Origin: Actinocatenispora sera
Lineage (GTDB): Bacteria; Actinomycetota; Actinomycetes; Mycobacteriales; Micromonosporaceae
DNA length: 64,000 nt
Direction: 5' to 3'
NCBI RefSeq assembly: GCF_018324685.1
Contig: NZ_AP023354.1
Coordinates: 4,464,001-4,528,000, forward strand
Shown here piece after piece: positions 40,963 to 50,799 of the stretch. The first letter of the stretch is position 1. The number at the start of each line of letters is the position of its first letter. The notes under the pieces are model-generated. The model searched no databases. It had not been told where the DNA came from and was given only the letters and a program-made list of their open reading frames with translations. The position numbers were made by a program, and so were the translations under genes.

Positions 40963-41931
40963 TCACCCCGGGCCGATGCCGCCGAGGGCGGGGGAGGAGA
41001 CGTCGTCCAGCGCGTACTGGATCTCCGGCGGCAGGGTGAGCGCCTCGGCCTGCAGCGAGCCGAGCAGCTGCCCGACGGTTCGGGCGCCGACGATCGGGGC
41101 GACCACCCCGGGCTGGTCGCGCACCCAGGCGAGGGACACCGCAAGGGGGGACACGCCGAGCCCGTCGGCGGCGGTGGCGACGGCCTCCACGATGCCGGCC
41201 GACGTGTCGTCCAGGTAGCGCTCCACGAACCGGTCGAACTGGGGCGACGCGGCCCGCGAGTCGGCCGGCGTGCCGTGCCGGTACTTGCCGGTCAGCACCC
41301 CGCGGCCGAGCGGCGACCAGGGCAGGATGCCGATGCCGAGGTCCTGGCAGGCCGGCACCACCTCGCGCTCCGCGCTGCGCTCCACCAGCGAGTACTCCAC
41401 CTGCGCGGACACCAGCGGGGTGCGGCCCGGCCAGGCCCGCTGCCAGGTGGCCGACTTCGCGGTCTGCCAACCGGAGAAGTTGGAGATGCCCACGTAGCGG
41501 ACCCGGCCGGAGGAGACCGCGTGGTCCAGCGTCGCGAGCGTCTCCTCCATGGGCGTGAGCGGGTCGTAACCGTGCAACTGCCACAGGTCGACGTAGTCGG
41601 TGCCGAGCCGGGCCAGGGACGCGTCCAGGGTGCGCAGCAGGTGCACCCGGCTGGAGTCGCGGCGCCGGTTGGTGCTCGGCCGCAGCCCGGCCTTGGTGGC
41701 GATGACCAGCTCGGAGCGGGGGACCAGCGCGCCGAGCAGGTTGCCGACGATCTGCTCGGCGTCGCCGTCGGCATACACGTCGGCGGTGTCGATCAGCGTG
41801 CCGCCGGCGTCCACGAACGACTTGAGCTGCGCAGCGGCGTCGTCCGGGTCGGTGTCGCGTCCCCAGGTCATGGTGCCCAGCCCCACCCGGGACACCCGCA
41901 GGCCGGTGCGGCCGAGCGCGCGCTGCTCCAT
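40963..41931 (-). CDS. Aldo/keto reductase
   Basis: 322 residues of the NADPH-dependent (beta/alpha)8 aldo/keto reductase superfamily. Catalytic-tetrad residues are visible in TLIDTADVYADGDAEQ (Asp and Tyr), VIATKAGL (Lys) and LWQLHGYDPLTP (His). The cofactor-binding end is VVAPIVGARTVGQLLGSL. It would reduce a carbonyl group on a small substrate; actual substrate unknown. The ATG at 41931 gives the family N-terminus EQRALGRTGLRVSRVGLGTM. It is divergent from the LLM oxidoreductase gene. Confidence 0.9.
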   Translation of the reverse strand: MEQRALGRTGLRVSRVGLGTMTWGRDTDPDDAAAQLKSFVDAGGTLIDTADVYADGDAEQIVGNLLGALVPRSELVIATKAGLRPSTNRRRDSSRVHLLRTLDASLARLGTDYVDLWQLHGYDPLTPMEETLATLDHAVSSGRVRYVGISNFSGWQTAKSATWQRAWPGRTPLVSAQVEYSLVERSAEREVVPACQDLGIGILPWSPLGRGVLTGKYRHGTPADSRAASPQFDRFVERYLDDTSAGIVEAVATAADGLGVSPLAVSLAWVRDQPGVVAPIVGARTVGQLLGSLQAEALTLPPEIQYALDDVSSPALGGIGPG

Positions 41932-42076
41932 GCAGCGGACGGTACCGGCGCGCATCCACCCACCGGCGGCGACCCGCCGCGCCCGCGCCAGTACCCTGCA
42001 CGCTCAGGAGCCGCCGGGCAGCGCGGGATCGCACGGCCTGTCGGTAATGTCGGGCATGTCGGTGATCGGAGGCACG

Positions 42077-43156
42077 ATGGGGATGCGGCTCGGACTCAAC
42101 CTCGGGTACTGGGGCGCCGGCAACGACCCGCGCGCCCACCTGGCCCTGGCCCAGGAGGCCGACCGGCTCGGCTACTCGGTGCTCTGGGCCGCCGAGGCGT
42201 ACGGGTCGGACTCGCCGACGATGCTCGCCTGGCTCGCCGGCCAGACCGAACGCATCGACCTGGGCAGCGCGATCATGCAGATCCCGGCCCGATCCCCGGC
42301 GATGACCGCGATGACCGCGGCCACCATCGACGGCATCTCGGGCGGCCGGTTCCGGCTCGGTCTCGGCGTCTCCGGCCCGCAGGTCTCCGAGGGCTGGCAC
42401 GGGGTCCGGTTCGCCAAGCCGCTGGCCCGCACCCGCGAGTACGTCGACATCGTCCGGCTGGCGCTGCATCGCAAGCCGGTCGCCTACGACGGGCAGTTCT
42501 ACCAGCTGCCGCTGCCGGACGGGCCGGGCAAGGCGCTGCGCCTCACCGTGCACCCGACCCGCGAGATCCCGCTGTACCTGGCCGCCGTGGGCCCCCGCAA
42601 CCTGGAACTCGCCGGCGAGCTCGTCGACGGCTGGCTCGCGGTGTTCCTCGCGCCGGAGTTCGCCGCCGAGCAGCTCAGGCACGTCGAGGCCGGTCGCGCC
42701 AAGGTCGGCAAGAGCCTCGACGGCTTCGACGTGGTACCCACCGTGCCGGTGGTGGTCGGCGACGACGAGCAGGCCTGCGCCGAGCCGATCCGCGGGTACG
42801 CGGCGCTCTACGTCGGCGGGATGGGCTCGCGCGAGCAGAACTTCTACAACCGGCTCGCGGTACGGATGGGCTACGAGCAGGCCGCGGCGCAGGTGCAGGA
42901 CCTGTTCCTCGCGAAGAAGCACCGGGAGGCGATGGCCGCGGTGCCGTTCGAGTTCATCGACCGCACCTCGCTGCTCGGCACCCCGGACCGCATCGCCGAC
43001 CGCCTCGTCGCGTTCGCCGAGGCCGGGGTGACGACGCTGACCGTCGCGCCGTACCCGCCGCCCGGGGTGACCGAGCCCGCGCAGATCCTGGCGCACGCGA
43101 CCCACACCCTGCGGGTACTGGTCGAGGCGCTGGAGCGCGCCGGCGTGGGCGCCTGA
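42077..43156 (+). CDS. LLM-class (F420-dependent type) oxidoreductase
   Basis: 359 residues. The TIM-barrel pattern of the luciferase-like monooxygenase family is clear: LGLNLGYWGAGNDPRAHLAL, LGYSVLWAAEAYGSDSPTML, GSAIMQIPARSPAMTAMTAA, GRFRLGLGVSGPQVSEGWHG. This F420-dependent subgroup is common in actinomycetes. The start may be 42077 (GGAGG four bases away) or the ATG at 42083. It begins the conserved block that continues with the phosphomutase, DUF3090 and SCO1664 genes. Confidence 0.88.
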   Translation: MGMRLGLNLGYWGAGNDPRAHLALAQEADRLGYSVLWAAEAYGSDSPTMLAWLAGQTERIDLGSAIMQIPARSPAMTAMTAATIDGISGGRFRLGLGVSGPQVSEGWHGVRFAKPLARTREYVDIVRLALHRKPVAYDGQFYQLPLPDGPGKALRLTVHPTREIPLYLAAVGPRNLELAGELVDGWLAVFLAPEFAAEQLRHVEAGRAKVGKSLDGFDVVPTVPVVVGDDEQACAEPIRGYAALYVGGMGSREQNFYNRLAVRMGYEQAAAQVQDLFLAKKHREAMAAVPFEFIDRTSLLGTPDRIADRLVAFAEAGVTTLTVAPYPPPGVTEPAQILAHATHTLRVLVEALERAGVGA

Positions 43157-43207
43157 CCCCGCGCCGGCACCTCCGGTGCCCGACCACGCCCCGGTTAGGG
43201 TTGCGCC

Positions 43208-43903
43208 ATGGCGATCCTGGTACTGCTGCGGCACGGTCGCACCACCGCCAACGCCGAGGGGGTGCTGGCCGGCTGGACCCCGGGCGTCGGGCTGGACGAC
43301 ACCGGACGTGCCCAGGCCGCGGCGGCGGCCACCCGGCTCGGTGCGTTGCCCTGGCGCGCGGTGCTCAGCAGCCCGTTGCAGCGCTGCCGGGAGACCCTGG
43401 AGGTCGTGCTGGGCGACCGCGCCGACCTGGCCCCGGTCACCGACGACCGGATCGGGGAGTGCCGGTACGGCGACTGGGAGGGCAGGCCGCTCAAGCAGCT
43501 GGCCAAGGAGCCGATGTGGAAGGTCGTCCAGGCGCATCCGGCCGCGGCGGTGTTCCCCGGTGGCGAACCGCTCGCCGCGACCTCGGCCCGCGCGGTCGCC
43601 GCGGTGCGCGAATGGGACGGCCGGATCACCGCCGAGTACGGGCCGGACGCGCTCTGGCTGGCCTGCAGCCACGGTGATGTGATCAAGGCCATCGCCGCCG
43701 ACGCGCTCGGCCTGCACCTCGACCAGTTCCAGCGCATCACCGCCTCGCCGTGCTCGGTGACGGTGATCCGGTACACGCCGCTGCGCCCGTTCGTGATGCA
43801 CCTCAACGACCTCGGCAGCGACCTGTCCGGGCTGGTGGCGAAGAAACGGCGGCGGCGGCGCAAGCCGAGCTCCGACGCGGCGGTCGGTGGCGGCGCGACC
43901 TGA
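43208..43903 (+). CDS. Histidine-phosphatase family protein (MSMEG_4193 type phosphomutase)
   Basis: 231 residues. The catalytic RHG motif is in LVLLRHGRTTANAEGVLAG and the second histidine in WLACSHGDVIKAIAADALG; a conserved arginine is in VLSSPLQRCRETL. It would transfer or remove phosphate through a phosphohistidine. The C-terminus has a basic tail (AKKRRRRRKPSS). In actinomycetes this gene is usually followed by DUF3090 and SCO1664-type genes, as here. Substrate not known. Confidence 0.9.
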   Translation: MAILVLLRHGRTTANAEGVLAGWTPGVGLDDTGRAQAAAAATRLGALPWRAVLSSPLQRCRETLEVVLGDRADLAPVTDDRIGECRYGDWEGRPLKQLAKEPMWKVVQAHPAAAVFPGGEPLAATSARAVAAVREWDGRITAEYGPDALWLACSHGDVIKAIAADALGLHLDQFQRITASPCSVTVIRYTPLRPFVMHLNDLGSDLSGLVAKKRRRRRKPSSDAAVGGGAT

Positions 43904-43995
43904 CCGCGGCATCGTCGAGGAACCGGGGGCGGTTCGGGCGGCACGCCGGTGGGCGCGCGCGGGCGGTCGCCGCACCGGGCGGATAGGGTCGAAGG

Positions 43996-44586
43996 ATGTC
44001 ACGCCAGGTCTTTGACTTCGAGCCACCGGAGCGGTTCGTCGCCGGCACGGTCGGCGAGCCCGGTGACCGGACGTTCTTCCTGCAGGCCCGCGGGGGCGGC
44101 CGGGTGATCAGCGTCGCCCTGGAGAAGATCCAGGTGACGCTGCTCGCCGACAAGCTGGAGGAGTTGCTGGCCGAGGCGGCCCGTCGGTTCGACGCCGACA
44201 TTCCCGACTCGCCCGATCCGCTGACCACCGACAACGAGCCGCTGGACACCCCGCTCGACGAGGAGTTCCGGGTCGGCACGCTCGGCCTCGCCTGGGACTC
44301 CGACGACAACACGGTGCTGATCGAGGCCGTCGCCGCCGGTGCGGAGGGTGAGCTGCCGGCCGAGGAGGACGACGAGCCGGCCGGCTCCGACCTCGACGAC
44401 GAGACCCGCGACCTGCTGCGGGTGCGACTCGGCCCCCGGCAGGTGCGGGCGTTCATCGAACGGGCCCGGCGGGTGGTGTCCGCCGGCCGGCCGCCGTGCC
44501 CGCTGTGCGGCCTGCCGCTCGATCCGGACGGCCACCTGTGCCCGCGGCAGAACGGCTACCACCGGATGGTCCCGAGCGGCGAGTGA
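43996..44586 (+). CDS. DUF3090 family protein
   Basis: 196 residues: QVFDFEPPERFVAGTVGEPG, then DRTFFLQARGGGRVISVALE and KIQVTLLADKLEELL are the family signature. A C-terminal zinc-ribbon-like end (PPCPLCGLPLDPDGHLCPRQ) has four cysteines or histidines that could bind zinc. The family is restricted to actinobacteria and has no known activity. It stands between the phosphomutase and the SCO1664-family gene. Confidence 0.92.
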   Translation: MSRQVFDFEPPERFVAGTVGEPGDRTFFLQARGGGRVISVALEKIQVTLLADKLEELLAEAARRFDADIPDSPDPLTTDNEPLDTPLDEEFRVGTLGLAWDSDDNTVLIEAVAAGAEGELPAEEDDEPAGSDLDDETRDLLRVRLGPRQVRAFIERARRVVSAGRPPCPLCGLPLDPDGHLCPRQNGYHRMVPSGE

Positions 44587-44806
44587 CTCCGCCCGCGTCC
44601 GTGGTTCGCCCGACCCGCCGCGCGGCACAATGGCAGCACGCGGGCGATCTGACTGGGGAGGTCGGGATGGCACGGTGCGCTCCCGCACCGGGAGGACGGC
44701 GGCCCGTCGCCGTGCTGGGCTGGCGGCGCGGCGCACCCACCTCGGGCCACCGGTACCGGTCGTGCGCGGTGCGGGCGCCCGGACCGCGCGCGGCGGGGCG
44801 GTGCCG

Positions 44807-45634
44807 GTGAGCGACCCGGTGGCCGACCCGGTCCGTACCCCGCGGCTGGACGACGAGGCGGCGCAGCGGCTGCTGCGGCACGGGTCGATCGAGCCGGAGG
44901 GGCTGCTGCCCGGCTCGTCCAACGCCAGCATGCGGGCGGTGATCACGCTCGACGGCGTGCGCGCCCGCTGCGTGTACAAGCCGGTGCGCGGCGAGCGCCC
45001 GCTGTGGGACTTCCCGGACGGCACGCTCGCCGGTCGCGAGGTCGGCGCGTACCTGGTGTCGGCGGCGACCGGCTGGGGAGTGGTGCCGCCGACGGTGCTG
45101 CGGGACGGCCCGTTCGGCCCGGGCGCCTGCCAGCTGTGGATCGACACCGACGACGACGCCGACCCGGTCGGCTTCGTGCCGGCCGACGCGGTACCGGACG
45201 GGTGGCGGCCGATTGCGGCGGCCCGCGGCGAGGCGGGCGAGCCGTACGTGTTGGCACACGCGCCGGACGAGCGGCTGGCCCGGATGGCGGTGTTCGACGT
45301 GGTGGTCAACAACGCCGACCGCAAGGGCGGGCACGTGCTGCCCGGCACCGACGGCCAGTTGTACGGGGTGGACCACGGCGTGTGCTTCCACGCCGAGGAC
45401 AAGCTGCGCACCGTGCTGTGGGGCTGGGCCGGCGAACGGCTGCCGGCCGGCGTCACCGACACCCTGCGCGAGCTGCGCGACGCGCTGGTTGCCGACCTCG
45501 GCGACCACCTGTCCGAGCACCTGACCCGCATCGAGGTGCGGGCCACCCGGGTACGGGTCGACCGGCTGCTCGCGGCCGGTCGGTTCCCGCTGCCCGGCGA
45601 CGACTGGCCGGCGCTGCCCTGGCCCCCGGTCTGA
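44807..45634 (+). CDS. SCO1664-family kinase-like protein
   Basis: 275 residues. The sequence EGLLPGSSNASMRAVITLDG, RCVYKPVRGERPLWDFPDGT, then FDVVVNNADRKGGHVLPGTD and YGVDHGVCFHAEDKLRTVLW is that of the SCO1664 family, related to phosphatidylinositol-3/4-kinase-like folds; the Lys, NNADR and VDHG motifs would form the active site. Its substrate is unknown. A GTG at 44807 is preferred; GTG at 44801 is in frame. It is the third gene of the conserved trio. Confidence 0.88.
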   Translation: MSDPVADPVRTPRLDDEAAQRLLRHGSIEPEGLLPGSSNASMRAVITLDGVRARCVYKPVRGERPLWDFPDGTLAGREVGAYLVSAATGWGVVPPTVLRDGPFGPGACQLWIDTDDDADPVGFVPADAVPDGWRPIAAARGEAGEPYVLAHAPDERLARMAVFDVVVNNADRKGGHVLPGTDGQLYGVDHGVCFHAEDKLRTVLWGWAGERLPAGVTDTLRELRDALVADLGDHLSEHLTRIEVRATRVRVDRLLAAGRFPLPGDDWPALPWPPV

Positions 45635-45713
45635 GCAACCGGCTCGCCGACCGGCCGGACCCGGTGTCGCGGGTCGCCCGGGCGGCGTCGGCGGCCGACG
45701 GTGCCCGCGGCGG

Positions 45714-46697
45714 TCAGCCGGTGGCGAGGGGGAGCCAGCCGGTGCGGACCCGCCAGTGCCGGCCGGCCCGCAGGTGGTCGACGACCGCGCGCTGCAGGGT
45801 GGTGTCCCGGGGCAGCCGGTCGAGGTCCGGGCCGATCCGGCGGAACACGAACTCCAGCACGTTCGCGTCGCCGTCCAGGCCGTCCGCGAACCCGTCGTCG
45901 ACCAGCCGGAACCGCCGCTGGAAGCGCAGGATGTTCGACTCTGCCGGCAGGTAGTCGGCGAGCTGGTCGTCCAGCAGCCACGAGGTGCAGGTCGCGACCG
46001 GGTACCGGGTGCCGAAGTGCGCGGCGAAGAACCCGGGCGCGGCGGCGAACGACGCGTCGCAGTCGGCCGGCGCCATCGGCCCGGTCTCCGGGATGTGGGT
46101 GCCCAGACACGGCGTGCCCGGGGCGAGCGTGTCCGCCTCGTCGCGGACCCGGGAGACGTTGAACTGCAACCGGCCCAGCGCGTACAGCAGGCCACGGTAG
46201 TGCAGCGTGAACCAGTCCTGCTTGTCCAACCCGGCCTCGCCCCGGGTGCGCCGGCGCAGCGCCGCCTTCGACCCGAGGTCGGCCAGCGTGGCGGCGCTCA
46301 CCGCGGAGTCGACGCCGTGCCGTTCGTGGTAGTCCAGCAGCTGCGGCGTCGCGGCGAGGAACGTCCACAGGTAGAACCAGCGGCCCGCCGCGCCCAGCCG
46401 TTCCGGCAGCTCGGGCCAGCTGGCCAGCGGGGTCTGGTCGCCGAGACGCTGGTCGAGCAGCCGCCGGCCGTGCTGCAGCAGCCACCACAGCTGCGGGTCA
46501 CGGTCCGGGTGCGGCGCGGCGGCGAGCGCCTCGGCGTGGTCGCCGGCGGGGATGTCCAGCAGCGTGAGCAACCGTCGTGCCTGCGTCTCGCCCGGCAGCG
46601 GAAGGTCCGGCCCGGTCGCCGCGGCCAGCTCGGCCAGCCAGGCGGACTCCTCCGGCGGCAGCGCCACGAAGCGCGCCAGCTCGGCGATCTCGGCCAT
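45714..46697 (-). CDS. GNAT-like acyltransferase-domain protein
   Basis: 327 residues. The C-terminal part ([20 protein letters not shown], then [40 protein letters not shown] and [13 protein letters not shown]) matches the GNAT-like C-terminal domain family found with a helical N-terminal partner domain. This suggests acyl transfer from acyl-CoA to an unknown acceptor. The ATG at 46697 follows AGGGAGGG. It lies between, and points opposite to, the SCO1664 and mshC genes, so it is a separate unit inserted in the conserved block. Confidence 0.72.
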   Translation of the reverse strand: MAEIAELARFVALPPEESAWLAELAAATGPDLPLPGETQARRLLTLLDIPAGDHAEALAAAPHPDRDPQLWWLLQHGRRLLDQRLGDQTPLASWPELPERLGAAGRWFYLWTFLAATPQLLDYHERHGVDSAVSAATLADLGSKAALRRRTRGEAGLDKQDWFTLHYRGLLYALGRLQFNVSRVRDEADTLAPGTPCLGTHIPETGPMAPADCDASFAAAPGFFAAHFGTRYPVATCTSWLLDDQLADYLPAESNILRFQRRFRLVDDGFADGLDGDANVLEFVFRRIGPDLDRLPRDTTLQRAVVDHLRAGRHWRVRTGWLPLATG

Positions 46698-46827
46698 CGA
46701 TGAACCACCCTCCCTGTGTCCGGCAAGATTGTTTCCCACCGACGCCGGCGCACCCTGCGGAGTGTGCCCACGCTCACCCCCACCCGGTACCGGGTGGGCA
46801 TCGGTGGCTGTCGTTACGCTGGCGGGT

Positions 46828-48051
46828 ATGGATACCTGGTCGGCGCCCGAGCTGCCCCGTCTTCCCGGCTCCGGAACGCAGCTGCGGCTGTACGACACGG
46901 CGAGCCGGTCCGTGCGCCCGGCCGCGCCGGCCGACGCGGGCCGGATCTACGTGTGCGGCATCACGCCGTACGACGCGACCCATCTGGGCCATGCCGCCAC
47001 GATGATCGCCTTCGACCTGATCAACCGCGCCTGGCGGGACAACGGCCACCCGGTGCGCTACGTGCAGAACGTCACCGACGTCGACGACCCGCTGCTGGAG
47101 CGGGCCGAGCGCGACGGCATCGACTGGACGGCGTTGGCGGAGCGGGAGACCGAGCTGTTCCGTACCGACATGGCCACGCTGCGGGTGCTGCCGCCGGACC
47201 ACTACGTGGGTGCGGTGGAGTCGATCCCGCGCATCGCCGAGCTGGTCGGCCGGCTGCTCGCCGTCGACGCCGCGTACCGGATCGACGACGGGACCGGCGA
47301 CGTCTACTTCGACGTGGCCGCGGCGAAGCGCTTCGGGTACGAGTCGAACTACGACCGGGAGACGATGCTCGCGCTGTCCGCCGAGCGGGGCGGCGACCCG
47401 GAACGGCCGGGCAAGCGCGACCCGCTCGACCCGCTGCTGTGGCGCACCGCCCGCGACGGCGAGCCGAGCTGGGAGTCCGAACTCGGCGCCGGCCGCCCGG
47501 GCTGGCACATCGAGTGCGCGGTGATCGCGCTCCAGCAGTTGGGCAACCGGATCGACGTGCAGGGCGGGGGCAACGACCTGATCTTCCCGCACCACGAGAT
47601 GTCCGCCGCGCACGCGGAGACGCTCACCGAGGCGTGGCCGTTCGCCGAGCACTACGTGCACGCCGGGATGATCGGCTGGCAGGGCGAGAAGATGTCCAAG
47701 TCCAAGGGCAACCTCGTGCTGGTCTCCACCTTGCTGGCCCGGGGCGAGGAGCCGGCGGCGATCCGGCTCAGCCTGCTGTCCGGGCACTACCGCGATGACC
47801 GGGAGTGGACCGAGCAGCAGCTCGACACCGCCCGCGAGCGGCTCGCCGCCTGGCGGGCCGGGGTGGCCCGGCCGGCCGGACCGGACGGTGCGGCGCTGGT
47901 GGCGCGGCTGCGCGAGCGGGTCGCCGACGATCTGGACACCCCGGGAGCGCTCGCCGCGGTCGACGACTGGTGTCGCGACGAGGGTACCGACACTGCCGCG
48001 CCGGCGCTCGTCGCCGACGCCGTCGACGCGCTGCTCGGCATCCACCTCTGA
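46828..48051 (+). CDS. mshC: MshC, cysteine:glucosaminyl-inositol ligase (mycothiol synthesis)
   Basis: 407 residues. MshC joins cysteine to GlcN-Ins with ATP, the third committed step to mycothiol, the main thiol of actinomycetes. It is a paralogue of cysteinyl-tRNA synthetase: the HIGH-type motif is [14 protein letters not shown] and the KMSKS motif [12 protein letters not shown], with zinc ligands in YVCGITPYD and [14 protein letters not shown]. The length (about 410) and the lack of the C-terminal tRNA domain separate it from CysRS. The ATG at 46828 gives the usual [10 protein letters not shown] start. Confidence 0.93.
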   Translation: MDTWSAPELPRLPGSGTQLRLYDTASRSVRPAAPADAGRIYVCGITPYDATHLGHAATMIAFDLINRAWRDNGHPVRYVQNVTDVDDPLLERAERDGIDWTALAERETELFRTDMATLRVLPPDHYVGAVESIPRIAELVGRLLAVDAAYRIDDGTGDVYFDVAAAKRFGYESNYDRETMLALSAERGGDPERPGKRDPLDPLLWRTARDGEPSWESELGAGRPGWHIECAVIALQQLGNRIDVQGGGNDLIFPHHEMSAAHAETLTEAWPFAEHYVHAGMIGWQGEKMSKSKGNLVLVSTLLARGEEPAAIRLSLLSGHYRDDREWTEQQLDTARERLAAWRAGVARPAGPDGAALVARLRERVADDLDTPGALAAVDDWCRDEGTDTAAPALVADAVDALLGIHL

Positions 48052-48241
48052 CCGTCCGCCCGCGCAACCGGGCTGTCCTCCCGCCACCGGTCCGGTCTCG
48101 GTACTGAGCCGTCCGCGCTACCGTGCGGTCTCGCTACCGGGCCGGTCTCCCGCTGCTGCGTCGGCCGCCGCGCCACCCGGTCTCCGGCAACCGGGCGGTC
48201 TCTCGCTGCTCGCCCGGCCTTCCGTTGCGGGCCCCCTGCTG

Positions 48242-49171
48242 CTACCGGGCCGGCCGGGCGGCACGGGCGGCGTCGAGCGAGGCGGCGATGCCGTCTACCG
48301 ACGGGGTCGGTGCCAGCGCGAACGTCGTCTCGAACGCGGTCGAGTCGAACAGGTACGGCGCGGTGTACTGGTAGGCCATCTCCAGCGTCTCCCGGGCGCC
48401 GCTGTTGACCAGCGCGCCGAGCCGGATGGTGCCGGTGCCCATGATCCGGCCGGACCCGCCGGCCAGCTCCAGGTACCGGCGGCCGGTGAGCGCGGGCGCG
48501 GTCGGCAGGTGCCAGGTCCGTCCGCGGGCCGCGGGCTGCGTACCGAGGATGGCGAGCGCGGCACCGATGTCGGGGGTGTAGGTCATCGAGTGCGGCTGGT
48601 CGCCGTCGAACAGCCAACTGCCGGCCCTGCCCGCGACGATCCGGTCCACCGCGTAGGTGTTGAACACGCTGGTGGTCGCGCCGGGCCCGTAGAAGTCGGC
48701 GCTGCGTGCGACGGTGCGCACCAGCCCCTGCTCGGCCGCGGCCCGGTCGAGCAGGTCGATCGCGCCGGCCCGTACCCGACCCTTGCGGCTGGTGGGGCGG
48801 ATCGGGGTCTGCTCGGTCATCGGGCCGTCGACCCGGCCGTAGGCGTAGACGTTGTCGAAGTACACCAGGTGGGTGTCGTGTGCGAGTGCCGCGGCGATCG
48901 CATTGCGCACGATGACCGGCCACTGCTCGCCCCAGATCCGCGCGGAGTAGGGCAGCCCGGCGGTGAGGTAGGCGACGTCGGCGCCCGCGACGGCACGCTT
49001 GACGGCGCCGGCGTCGAGCAGGTCGGCGCGGATGTTCCGTACGCCGTCGACGCTGGCGGGCCGGCGGCCGACGGACGCGGCGTCCAGCCCTCGGTCGAGC
49101 AACGCGCGGACGGTCTCGCGGCCGACGATGCCGTTGCCGCCGAGGACGACGTGGGTACTGCTACTGGTCAT
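48242..49171 (-). CDS. NAD-dependent epimerase/dehydratase family protein
   Basis: 309 residues. The Rossmann start HVVLGGNGIVGRETVRALLD holds the GxxGxxG motif, and YFDNVYAYGRVDG with its nearby tyrosine resembles the SDR active site though the usual YxxxK is not clear. Later parts (TWHLPTAPALTGRRYLELAG) fit extended SDRs. It may be a nucleoside-sugar or similar epimerase, or a reductase of another small molecule. It is followed downstream by no close gene on its strand; its neighbour upstream is the DUF849 remnant. Confidence 0.82.
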   Translation of the reverse strand: MTSSSTHVVLGGNGIVGRETVRALLDRGLDAASVGRRPASVDGVRNIRADLLDAGAVKRAVAGADVAYLTAGLPYSARIWGEQWPVIVRNAIAAALAHDTHLVYFDNVYAYGRVDGPMTEQTPIRPTSRKGRVRAGAIDLLDRAAAEQGLVRTVARSADFYGPGATTSVFNTYAVDRIVAGRAGSWLFDGDQPHSMTYTPDIGAALAILGTQPAARGRTWHLPTAPALTGRRYLELAGGSGRIMGTGTIRLGALVNSGARETLEMAYQYTAPYLFDSTAFETTFALAPTPSVDGIAASLDAARAARPAR

Positions 49172-49265
49172 GTCCGGTCCCGTTTCCGTGGGTCGATGCG
49201 GCGGGGTCCCGCCGCCGCCCATGGTGCCGGCCGGACGCTCGCTCGGGCGACGTCAGCCGACCGCC

Positions 49266-49697
49266 TCAACCGGTCGCGACGGCGACGCGCACCAGCGCGG
49301 CGTTGTCGGCCGCGATCGAGCCGTCGGGCAGTCGCAGGGTGTCCTCCAGGCCGATGCGGGTGTCGAGGCCCCGGCGGAGTGCCAGCCGCAGCACCGGCCA
49401 GGCCCCACCGTCCTCGCCGGGCAGCACCGGGAAGCGCGAGCCAGCGATCTCGTCGAGCAGCCGTACCGCGGTGCCCGCGGCGCTGTCCGGGTCGGTGTCG
49501 GTGACCTCGGCGGGGATCCGCAGCACCGGCAGCCGCCCCGTCCGGGTGCGGAACCGTTGCGCGCCGGGGTCTGCGACCACAACCCGGGCGCCGGCGGCGA
49601 CCGCCCCGCGCGCCGCGCGTGCCCGCTCGGCCGGAGTGATCGGCAGCGCCGGGCACTCGTCCCGGTTGTGGGCGCCGTTCAGGCAGACCTGGAGCAT
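49266..49697 (-). pseudogene. Internally deleted DUF849 / 3-keto-5-aminohexanoate cleavage enzyme
   Basis: 143 codons against about 250-300 in the BKACE family. The N-terminus is present (LQVCLNGAHNRDECPALPIT), breaks off after AARGAVAAGARVVVADPG, and resumes near the C-terminus (SRFPVLPGEDGGAWPVLRLA, then LRRGLDTRIGLEDTLRLPDG). The middle of the barrel, which carries the zinc-ligand HxH motif, is missing, so it should be inactive. The frame is kept, so a shortened protein could still be made. The ATG overlaps the GntR gene's stop. Confidence 0.65.
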
Positions 49698-50503
49698 CAG
49701 GCGAGCACGATGTCGAAGCCGCCGTCGTCCTCGCGCGGGTCGGGGCGCTCCGGCCCCTGCGGCACCGGGTACTCGTCGACCAGCATGGTGCCCGGCCCCG
49801 GCCAGGTGGCCTGGCTGACCTCCAGCACCTCGCCGCGCTCGTCCCGGGCCACGTGCAGCAGCGCGAGCACCGGCGTGTCCGGCCGGATCTGCAACAGCTC
49901 CGCCTCGGTACGGCTCGGCTGCCTGGCGGTGATGTGGTCGCTGGCCTTGGTGTAGCGCCGGCCGGTGGCCTCCTCGACGGCCAGGTAGAGCGGCCCGCGC
50001 GGCGCGTCCAGGGTGTCCAGCCCGCTGCCCGCGACGTCGGCCGGCCGCAGCCAGCTCGCCCCGACCTCCGCCGGCTGGTCGCCCAGGTAGAGCACGTGCC
50101 GGCGCAGGACGAGCGGGGTGCCGACCTCGACGCCGAACGCGCGGGCCACGTCGTCCGGGCAGGCCTCGGTGCCGGCCGAGATGACCCGCTGCCGGTACCG
50201 CACCGGCATGTCGCGGTGGTACCCGCGGGCCCGCCCGTACCGGGAGCGGGACAGCCGGTGCATCTGCCGGCGGCTGCCGCGCACGAACGTGCCGGAGCCG
50301 GGCTTGGTCAGCACCAGTCCCTCGACGCGCAGCTGGTCGAACGCGCGCTGCACGGTCTGCCGGGCGACCCCGTAGCTCGCCGACAGCGACGGGATCGACG
50401 GCAGCCGGTCGCCGGGCTGCAGCGAACCGGACCGGATCGCCGCCCGCAGGTGTTCGGCGATCTGCCGGCTGGGTGCCTCCGCCGTACCGGGGTTGATCGT
50501 CAC
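49697..50503 (-). CDS. GntR-family regulator with a UTRA domain (HutC type)
   Basis: 268 residues. The winged helix is SRQIAEHLRAAIRSGSLQPG, then DRLPSIPSLSASYGVARQTV and QRAFDQLRVEGLVLTKPGSG. The C-terminal ligand-sensing UTRA domain includes RRHVLYLGDQPAEVGASWLR and EAELLQIRPDTPVLALLHVA. The GTG at 50503 follows GAGGAGG. It is coupled by ATGA to the truncated DUF849 gene, which it probably regulated. An upstream palindrome (50541-50554) may be its operator. Confidence 0.88.
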   Translation of the reverse strand: MTINPGTAEAPSRQIAEHLRAAIRSGSLQPGDRLPSIPSLSASYGVARQTVQRAFDQLRVEGLVLTKPGSGTFVRGSRRQMHRLSRSRYGRARGYHRDMPVRYRQRVISAGTEACPDDVARAFGVEVGTPLVLRRHVLYLGDQPAEVGASWLRPADVAGSGLDTLDAPRGPLYLAVEEATGRRYTKASDHITARQPSRTEAELLQIRPDTPVLALLHVARDERGEVLEVSQATWPGPGTMLVDEYPVPQGPERPDPREDDGGFDIVLA

Positions 50504-50540
50504 GGCTCGCCTCCTCGCGTCGCTGCGGGTCAGCATAAGC

Positions 50541-50554
50541 CCTAGCTTCCTAGG
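50541..50554. promoter_or_regulatory. Palindrome upstream of the GntR gene
   Basis: CCTAGCTTCCTAGG has perfect 5-bp arms (CCTAG/CTAGG) and lies 38 bases from the GntR start, in an AT-richer patch. The remainder of 50504-50799 (296 bases) holds no gene that I can support. Confidence 0.35.
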
Positions 50555-50799
50555 ATGGCATGCACGACGCGCCGGGCGTCACCAACCGAGCGCGAGGCCG
50601 GCCGCGGCCACCACGGTCCCCGGCCCTACCCGGTCGGGCGTCCGGCCCGCCGGCCGGAGCGCTCGACCGCGGGACGTTCGGCGTTCGGCTGGACGGCCGG
50701 AGCACTCGACCGCGGGGCGCACCGATGGTCGAGCCGGCGACGCCACGCACAGCGCCCCGGCGCCGGGGATCGGCGCCGGGGCGGGTGGGCGAGGGTAGG

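Noticed and set aside
46828-48051. Cysteinyl-tRNA synthetase (cysS)
   Set aside because: It is shorter than CysRS, lacks the C-terminal tRNA-binding part and has the MshC start and length.
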